Origin: Stenocarpella maydis
Lineage: Eukaryota > Ascomycota > Sordariomycetes > Diaporthales > Diaporthaceae
Reading direction: 5' to 3'
DNA: 64,000 nt
Assembly (NCBI GenBank): GCA_002270565.1
Contig: NQMI01000112.1
Coordinates: 1 to 64,000 of the forward strand
In this document: positions 57,035 to 64,000 of the stretch, piece by piece
Layout of the letters: every line of letters begins with the position of its first letter
Numbering within the stretch: position 1 is the stretch's first letter
Translations under genes and position numbers: made by a program
Notes under the pieces: generated by a model
Seen by the model: only the letters and a program-made list of their open reading frames with translations
What the model was told of the DNA's origin: nothing
The model's database searches: none

Positions 57035-59108
57035 GGAACATTGGTCTAACCCACTACTTGTTGGACTTTTTTCTTTTCTTTTTCCTTTTATCCGGAGCCT
57101 TGCTGTATGGAAAGATGGCTGTTTGGCATTGGTGATGAGCCTATTATCATGTTAACGTGAGTTATTGGTGGTCGCAGGCGCAGGCTGTAACTATTGGCTA
57201 GCTGACGAGAGTCTGGCGCTGCTCGAGCAGGTTGGAGCTCGCAAACACTGGGTTGAGCATGTCCTCGGTGTAAGGAAATGTGAAGACATGTTTACCCGAG
57301 TGGGAGCGCACACGCACAAATGCTGTGGCTTCCCCCGAGACGATGGTGGCCTGACTGACCGTGACCTGATGGCAACGGGTACTCGAGAACACACCGAGAT
57401 CTTGTGCGACGTAGGATCTGAGGTGTCTCGAGTGGAAGCGCACATTATCCGTACAGTGTTGCGTGTAAAATGGCCCCGGCAGGATGTGTCTCTGGGGCAT
57501 TACCACCTGTCTGTCCGCTCGGAGATGAGAGCGAAATGACCGTGTCTGCTGGATTGGATCCCCCCATGTCGGCTTATATAGCTTCATATATATATATACA
57601 CACATTGCCGTATGTGAGAGGCGTGGTCCCGCTGCGCCCCCCCCCCCCCCCNCCCCGGGCGTGCTCGCAAGCGAGGCGAAACATGTCATCTCGGGCTGCT
57701 GGCGAGTTGTGTCTTGAAGGTTGCGGGTGGCCTGTCCGCTGTCTTTCTTTTTCTCTCTCGCACTCCGGCTCCTCGCATTCGGCTCTTGGGGGGATCGAAA
57801 GAGATCAGAGAGTCTCAACCTGGAGGCTGGCGAGAGGGATGAGGAGAGAGACAGGGTCGCCCTCACCCCTCAAACCCTTTTCCCTGTGGGCTGCCATCGC
57901 ACAGCAGCAGCAGCAGCAGCTTCTGGGGACAGTGCGGAGGGGAGCACAGATCTTCAACGGGGGGTTGTGCGACGCAGCCATTGTTCCTCATCCCCTCGCA
58001 CCCTCGACCTGGATGGTCTTGGCGAACCCTTGCCGCTGGGGCTGTCTGTGTGTACGAGCCTGCCTGTGTGTTTCCATATGTTGTGCTGCCTTTGCTTTCT
58101 TTCCTTCTTTCCTTGCTCAGGACCTGTCGGGAAAGTGGCTGGGCGTTTTGAGAGGGAGGACGGCCCTCGAGGATTTGGGTCGTGTTTGGGTGGTTTGTTG
58201 TGTGTGTGTGTGTGTCTGTGTTTGTGTGCCCGAGGGACTCCCTCCCTCCCGTATGGTGAGTGGGAGCGCAGGATGCAAGATGCCGCTGTTTGTGTTAGCC
58301 ATGTTTCTGTTGTTAGTTCATGGCTTCCCTGGGGTCGAGGGCAATTTGGATGGTTGATTTTTTGTAGGAATAACGAAGAGGACTCGGATGTGGGACGAAT
58401 GCCAGCGGACAAAGACAGGCAGACAGCCCGTACATCCGGGAAATATGTATCTAGCTGACGGACCCCAATGTGCTCTCGAGGAAGCGGCTGTCACTGCCGT
58501 CCCTGTTGGCCCTCAAACGGCTTAGCGAACTTTCCTGTGCTCCGTCTCTCTCTATTTCCGTCGTCGCACCGGATCTTGGTGCTCTGTCGAGGTGGTCGGT
58601 TGGAACGTGACGCAAGGGGCCCCAAGGAAATAGAATGGTGGGGAGGATCGAGGGTTGTCTTTGGTAAATGGAGGCAGGACTTTAAGGTGGCCGTTTCCAT
58701 TTGCCCTTAATTTGATTAGTCTTTTTTGGTTTTTTTAAAAAAAAAAATTCAAACGGTTGAGAGTCTTGGTGGAAGGGTTTGAACAGCACAGGAAAGGAGC
58801 GCAGGCAGGAGAAGTCATCCACCAGCCTCCATCTCTCGAAAGACGCAGTCTTTGGCATATCCCATTTCTAATACTTTCGACGAAGTGGATCGTGGGAGAC
58901 TTCGACTTCACAGCATCTGTTAGATACCACTTGGTCAGCCTTCCGTCTCCCATCCAACTTTATTTATCCTCTCCCGACTGACCAAACCAAACAGGTCAGA
59001 GCACATTGGAAAACCACCCCCCCGCCCAGAAAACACCATAGACCATCTCTGCCGGGCGACGACCGCTCAACCACTCCCCACCCAGCTCAGCCGACCGGAC
59101 CCGCAGCC
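57035..59108. other. intergenic region upstream of small membrane protein gene
   Basis: About 2.1 kb with no supported gene. It contains an undetermined base (N) at 57652 inside a C run, a CAG run near 57,904, and a GT run at about 58,200-58,230. The last 100 bp, A/C-rich, form the leader of the gene at 59109. Confidence 0.6.
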
Positions 59109-59847
59109 ATGTCGCAGTGCGTCAGCTGCAACAACCAGCCCAACGACAACGACTCGCTCGGCGGCGGCGCCCACGAGGGGGCTGTCACGCCCATGGTGGT
59201 CGGCATCATCGCCGGGACCGTCGTGGTGTTCGCCCTCGTCCTCTGCGCGCTCTTCTACTGCGCCAAGCTCGAGAACGAAAAGATGCGCCGCGGCGCCCAC
59301 AAGGCCGAGGGGGACTGCGGCGGCCCTCCCGCCACGCCGCCGCCACGGCCACGGCCACCACCACAGCAGCAGCAGCGGCAGCTCTCGCGGCCATCGGCGG
59401 CAGAGGACGAGGGTGTCGAGATGCTTGATGGGGGTGGCGGTGGTGGCGGTGGCAGCGGCGGCGGTGGCTACGGCCCTGATCACGGCCATCGCAGCCGGCA
59501 GGTGCCGCGGGAGCCAGCTGTCAAGTCCGGGCCTGTGGAGCAGCGGCCGTCCTCGGTCACGATGGTCGCCGGGGAGGCTGAGGATGCGCACGGGAGGGCC
59601 TCGGCCGCCACGACGAGGTCGTCGGGGCCGAGCGGCGTGAGGAAGAAGGGCCCTTTCGGCTGGGGAGGAGGCAGGAAGTCAAGCGGCCGCGGTGCGTGTC
59701 CTTCCTCCCCCCCCCCCTTTCTACCCATTCCGTGATGTGCGCACGTCTGTCTGGGATGAAAACTGGAGCAGAGGATGCTGATATGCGAGCTTTCCGATAG
59801 CTACCCCGGCAGACAACCCACCCGTGACGGCTATAGAAATGGTCTAG
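59109..59847 (+). CDS. small single-span membrane protein, unrecognised (about 209 aa)
   Basis: The ATG at 59109 (GCAGCCATGTCG) opens a Cys-containing 35-residue N-terminus, then a strong membrane span (VVGIIAGTVVVFALVLCALFY, about 30-50) followed by a basic stop-transfer stretch, then a Pro/Gln/Gly/Ser-rich tail. A donor (GTGCGT) at 59692 and a tandem pair of acceptors (59799-59800 and 59811-59812) join a final exon ending at 59847, giving a C-terminal end DNPPVTAIEMV. The first acceptor is preferred (209 aa); the second gives 205 aa; the unspliced frame gives 208 aa ending PFLPIP. Topology is probably type I/III, with the long tail in the cytosol. I do not recognise a family, though the layout resembles fungal plasma-membrane sensor-like tails. 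Confidence 0.6.
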
Positions 59848-62453
59848 TTGTGGTTGACATCTGGAAGCAAATCATTTCATGGCACCTTTGGGTATCCCGA
59901 TGGCAGGGATGTACTTTTTGCTCGCATTTGAGGAGCATCACGCACATTTTCGAGGCAATGGGGCCGAGGACTGTAATATTGGGAGGCATTTGTGGTTTGG
60001 ATCAGAGATAATTCTGTTGCTCCGTTGAAAAGCAGGGTACCGAGGGGAGAGATACGACGATACTCTCGCATGGCATGTCAATTAACTTCTCACCTAGCAT
60101 CGACAAAACCCAAGAATTAGAAGGCACCAAGCGGCAACAGAGAGTGAGACAGACTCGGTCAGCACGGTTTCTTACCTCCTTGAATTAGACTGTAGTTACC
60201 GATAATTATACAACAGAAGCACTCGAGTTGCAGGGATATTCGGCATCGCCACCGTGGTAACGTAAGTTGTGAGGAAAGAATTTCAAGGCAAGCATATTCC
60301 TGATTTTCCGTCGTGTCGTGGCATGAAACCAATATCAACTCGCAGTATTTGCTACAGGAAGTAGAGTAAGTGCCTCATCTGAGAATGCAACCTCCGCCAT
60401 GCCCAGTTCCGAGTATTGCACAAAAGGCACATTTAACTTGACATTGAAAAGTGCTCGGAAGCTTTCTTGATGCAGGAGACCCCGCTCCGACTTGCAGGGC
60501 AGCCCTCTGGGCCGGCTAGGCGTCCTGTCGACAGTATAGCCGGGCGGAGCTGAGCTGCACACAAGTGGTACGATCTTTCTGCCGAGGCGCATCAGGTTCA
60601 GACACATAAGTGCTGAGAACTCGAAGCGGGTGGCTTGGCTCTTATGAGGAGATGGGTACAATCATGTCTCGGAATGGACGGACTCCTGCAGGGCTAAGTA
60701 ATTAGGCATGAGGGAAGAAGAGGACGGCTTAGTTGATAATCTCACAACGCCGGCTTCAAATTTGTTTCGTCCTATCTGGCTGCATTTCGAACAGGAGAGT
60801 CTGCGACTTGTCTCTGATAAGTCAGAAAAGGGTTGTCAATACAAGCATTGAAAGCGTACATTTATATACTGAAAACTAGTATGGAATGCTTGTTTCAAAC
60901 TTCTAATAGTATGGCCGAATCTGGCTTGGGGAGAAGGCCTATGGGCGGAGCTACACTAGCGCGGGTTGGCAGAGAGAGGTGACGACGACGACGACGAGCT
61001 GTCGCCTCACTGTGGGGGGGGGGTTGCTGTGGTGTATCATCATCATATACTACGTACTAGTGTAGTAGCACCAACCTTGTGGGCTGCGGTGGGCGTGAGT
61101 TGCTGAGTGGCTGGATCAATACATGTCCCTACTGGGGGATGCTGACAAAAGGAGCGGCAGCAGCAGCTCCACCTGGGGACAACAGAGATGGAGATGGTGC
61201 CTAGCTTATGACGATTGTTTCCCACGCCGGCCGGCCGATCCCAGGCTGGGCAGACTTCAGACCTGGTTGCGACCGAGCGGCCGGAAGCAGCCTTGCTTTT
61301 TTGGGGGAAGCTTCGCATTCGTCCGGCCCACCGTTTGTTCTTTTCTTCTTATTTTTTTTTCTCCTTTCGAAGTGCCAACACCAGGCACATGGCACACTAG
61401 GTAAGCAGGCACATGGCCCCCAGGGTTGCCATGTTCGTCAGGCGACGGGGCATGCGCAAGGACTGCGTGCGAGCTTGCTCATCTATCAGTCACCATTCCC
61501 AGACCCCCAACAAATGCGCCTGTGACGTTTTGTTCGCGGTGCTCTGCTGCTGTACCACCGGATCCCTGTCCTGAAATAAAAGAGGAAGCAAGCGGCAGAT
61601 GGAAGCTTGTGCAGCCCAGGCCTGTAATAAGGCCGGTCAGCAGTCAGCCGGAGCCGCGTATACATAGTATCTATCTATATTCGTGTGTGCTGATGACGGT
61701 TGGTTGAGATGCTGGTAAAAAAAATTAAAAAATAAAAAAAAATTAAAAAATAAAAAAAAATAAAAAATAAAAAAAAATTAAAAAATAAAAAAGAATTAAA
61801 AAATAGAAAAAAAATAAAAAAAAAATACAAAAAAAATAAAAAATAAAAAAAATAAAAATAAAAGACTTGTCAGCTCGGAGTATTAGTCTACTTTTTATGG
61901 TAGACAGACTACTGTAGATGGGCAAAGTATACCTACTAACCCCCCCCCCTGGAATGACGTGGCCCGTGCAAGACCCCCGAGAAAGCCAGATTTGACGCAG
62001 CTCCATCCGCAATTCCAGCTCCAAGCCCGGCCGTCACAGTAAGATTGCCTGCTATTGCGGTACGGGGAGGCCCATTTTCTCTCTAATTCCCTCCCCGTGG
62101 TGACACAACCTCGTCCTCCGCCCTGCATGCCGTGATAGCCCGCTCACCTCACTTTCCTGTTGTTGTCCCTTTCTCACTTACTTTCTGTCTTGTTCCTACT
62201 CAGTCACTCCTTTCTCTACTTGCTGCCCCCATCCAGTCACCCTCACGACACGCGCCGTCCATTCCGCCCTTATTTCCGGCCCTCCACCGACGCCCACGCC
62301 CACGCACGCACCCATATACGACTACACGAGCAGCTCGGCGACCCAGAAGCTCCCCGAGGCCCCCCGTGCCTGGCCAAGGCTGGCGAGGAAGCCCCCCCTA
62401 CTCTACAAGGCCCCTCGAGCTCGACTCGACCGCCTGTCCCGGCCGTCGGCGCA
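59848..62453. other. intergenic region upstream of EFR3
   Basis: About 2.6 kb with no supported gene. It contains the A/T minisatellite at 61716-61864. The final 350 bp are strongly pyrimidine-rich and probably the leader of the next gene. Confidence 0.6.
61716..61864. repeat. A/T minisatellite, about 18-bp unit (AATTAAAAAATAAAAAAA)
   Basis: About 149 bp made almost only of A with periodic T. Four to five units of about 18 bp are recognisable at the start and degenerate toward the 3' end. This is a strand-asymmetric poly(A)-like block in an otherwise GC-moderate setting. Confidence 0.88.
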
Positions 62454-64000
62454 ATGCAGTCCATCCAGCAAAAGTGCCGCCCCAAGCACCAGGTCCTCGT
62501 GCTCAAGTGCTACCCGCGCACCAACAAGACAACCATAGACGTCAAGCCAAACTCGAGCGAGCTGAGTTACCTGCTCTTCTACCTCATCTCCCGCAAGACA
62601 AAGATCAACAAGGTCGGCGAGTTCCTCGAGAAGAAGACCGCCAGCGATGTCTGGCACCAGCGCATTGGGTATGTACTCCCTTCTTAGGCCCCGAGCAGGC
62701 ACACACGCACGCGTGCACGCATGTGCAGGCGCACAAGGCTGACCCAGACCCTGCACAATAGCAATGTCCAGGTCACCCTCCAGATCCTCGAGGCCCTGAT
62801 CGAGAAGAGCCCAAAGGACCTGCCCCTGTTCGCCAGGTTTGTGCTCAAGATCCTGGACCTGATCCTGCGGTCCAATGACATTACCCTGGTCGAGTCGTCC
62901 CTCCCGACCTTCGGCGCCTTCTGCGCAAACCACGATGCCTCGTCCCTCTTCGCCGACCAGGCCTACCTCCGCCAGTACGAGGCCGTCATCCAGCAGTACG
63001 CAGCCCTGGCCTCGACGACACGGGAGCAACCGGGCAAGAACCAGCCGAGCAAGCCCGTGGCCGTGCGGTGGAGGAACGCCGGCCTGGAGGCCATCAAGAG
63101 CATCGCCTCCTCGGATGCCCTGTCCTCTGTTGCCGGGCGCCAGCTGGACGTCATAGTACCCATGATCCTGGAGAACCTGTGGACCGACAATGAGGGCTTC
63201 CTGGACGTCTTGCTGCAGCGTGCCAACATGGAGGAGAAGGTGAACACGGACCACCTGCTCAAGCGGAGGAACAGCAACGCGACGGTGCGCACCACCGAGA
63301 CCGGCGGGGATCCGAACCCCATAGCCCTGTCTGGCACCGCGGGCGATGTCGACAAGTTGGCCGAGGAGGAGACGGGCGTCCTGGCCATCCAGTGCCTGAA
63401 GCAGATCTTTGTCGTGCCCAACCGACAGCAGATGCACACGGCCACCACGGCCTTGCTCAAGTTCATCGAGGAGCGCGTCCGGCAGGACGAGACGGTGGTG
63501 AGGACGAGCAGCGGCCAGGACAGCGGCTGGGCCATCCACCTGTTCGGACTGGTCTCGCGGTGGGCGCCCATGCAGGAGCGATATGTGATCCTCGTCACCG
63601 CCATGGACACCATGATCAAGATACAGCTCAAGGAGGAGACGCTGCGGCAGCACATCGTGCTGACGGCCATGATCGGGTCCTTGCTCCGGTCTGACGTGAA
63701 CTTGATAGGATTGAGTGTCATGGACATCATGCTGGGCCTGGTACAACACATGAAGCGCCTGGTGCAGATGCCAGGCGACCCGGCCAGCGGCGGGCGCAAG
63801 GAGCTGCTGGCCCGCATACAACAGACCATGGGCGACCTGGCAACCCATGTCTACTACAACGAACAAATCATCGACATGGTCTCGGCCCTCCTGCTGCGGC
63901 TCAAGCCAGCCAAGAACGCGCCCACGGGAAACGGAAACCCGGCCGCCCAGGGCGAGCAGACGGACACGGATACGAAGTCATCGGATGACCAGCATTCCGA
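62454..64000 (+). CDS. EFR3: EFR3, plasma-membrane scaffold of the PI 4-kinase complex (5' part, truncated by window end)
   Basis: Anchors the Stt4/PI4KA complex to the plasma membrane. Exon 1 is 62454-62668; the 93-bp intron (GTATGT to CAATAG) joins RIG to NVQVTLQIL; exon 2 runs from 62762 past the end. Seen: the hallmark N-terminus QQKCRPKHQVLVLKCYPRTNK, with membrane-targeting Cys and basic residues. The helical-repeat scaffold follows: SYLLFYLISRKTKINKVGEFLEKKT, SPKDLPLFARFVLKILDLIL, SLPTFGAFCANHDASSLFAD, and LASTTREQPGKNQPS. At least 484 residues are visible; the family is usually about 900-1,100 in fungi. A false antisense open frame of 487 codons lies opposite exon 2. Confidence 0.94.

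Noticed and set aside
62403..63866. 487-codon frame antisense to EFR3
   Set aside because: EFR3 on the plus strand has family-wide sequence identity and a valid splice junction; the antisense frame has none.
1..64000. CRISPR arrays, bacterial operons, viral genes
   Set aside because: No spacer-repeat structure or phage/viral hallmark; spliced fungal genes throughout.

Overview
This window is nuclear DNA of a filamentous ascomycete, most likely a Sordariomycete. The evidence is GC-rich coding sequence, short introns (59 to 490 bp) with GTANGT-type donors and CTAAC/CTGAC-like branch sites, and a recognisably Pezizomycotina gene set (WSC protein, GH76 mannosidase, EFR3, PKA-C2-type kinase, Ayg1/FrsA-like hydrolase). 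There is no operon structure, no CRISPR array and no convincing tRNA or rRNA gene. I rebuilt exon structures by hand from reading frame, splice sites and family sequence. All spliced models keep phase; the exact start codon is inferred in a few cases and this is stated.

Layout. 1-5.2 kb: repeat-rich intergenic DNA. 5.2-8.9 kb (-): intronless class 3 / diacylglycerol lipase. 10.5-11.3 kb (+): glucosamine-6-phosphate N-acetyltransferase (GNA1). 13.2-14.0 kb (+): an unrecognised 80-residue protein in two exons. 14.1-20.3 kb: a compact group of an Ayg1/FrsA-like alpha/beta hydrolase without visible catalytic residues (+), a sorbitol/xylitol-dehydrogenase-like MDR with two compensating frameshifts (-), a KduD-like SDR (+) and an aldo-keto reductase (-). 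The MDR and SDR share a divergent promoter. This looks like a small polyol or sugar-acid redox module, but that is inference. 21.2-22.3 kb (-): the Golgi syntaxin SED5, with a 25-nt last exon.

22.3-34.3 kb: a 12-kb gene desert with an AT-rich core at about 23.7-28.9 kb, probably decayed repeat DNA. 34.3-35.7 kb (+): casein kinase I (HRR25/CkiA type). 38.6-40.4 kb (+): tail-anchored inositol-polyphosphate 5-phosphatase. 41.6-43.0 kb (-): second-type PKA catalytic subunit. 45.8-49.3 kb (+): GRAM-TBC-EF-hand Rab GAP. 50.7-53.7 kb (+): secreted multi-WSC protein. 54.8-57.0 kb (+): GH76 (DFG5/DCW1-like) enzyme with a C-terminal membrane span and a long tail. 59.1-59.8 kb (+): small single-span membrane protein. 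62.5 kb to the end (+): EFR3, cut off by the window edge.

Many genes serve membrane traffic, phosphoinositide and cell-wall biology (SED5, Rab GAP, 5-phosphatase, EFR3, WSC, GH76, GNA1), together with two signalling kinases. The most unusual items are the active-site-less hydrolase, the doubly frameshifted dehydrogenase, the 80-residue spliced protein, and a frame-neutral 96-nt intron in the WSC gene.
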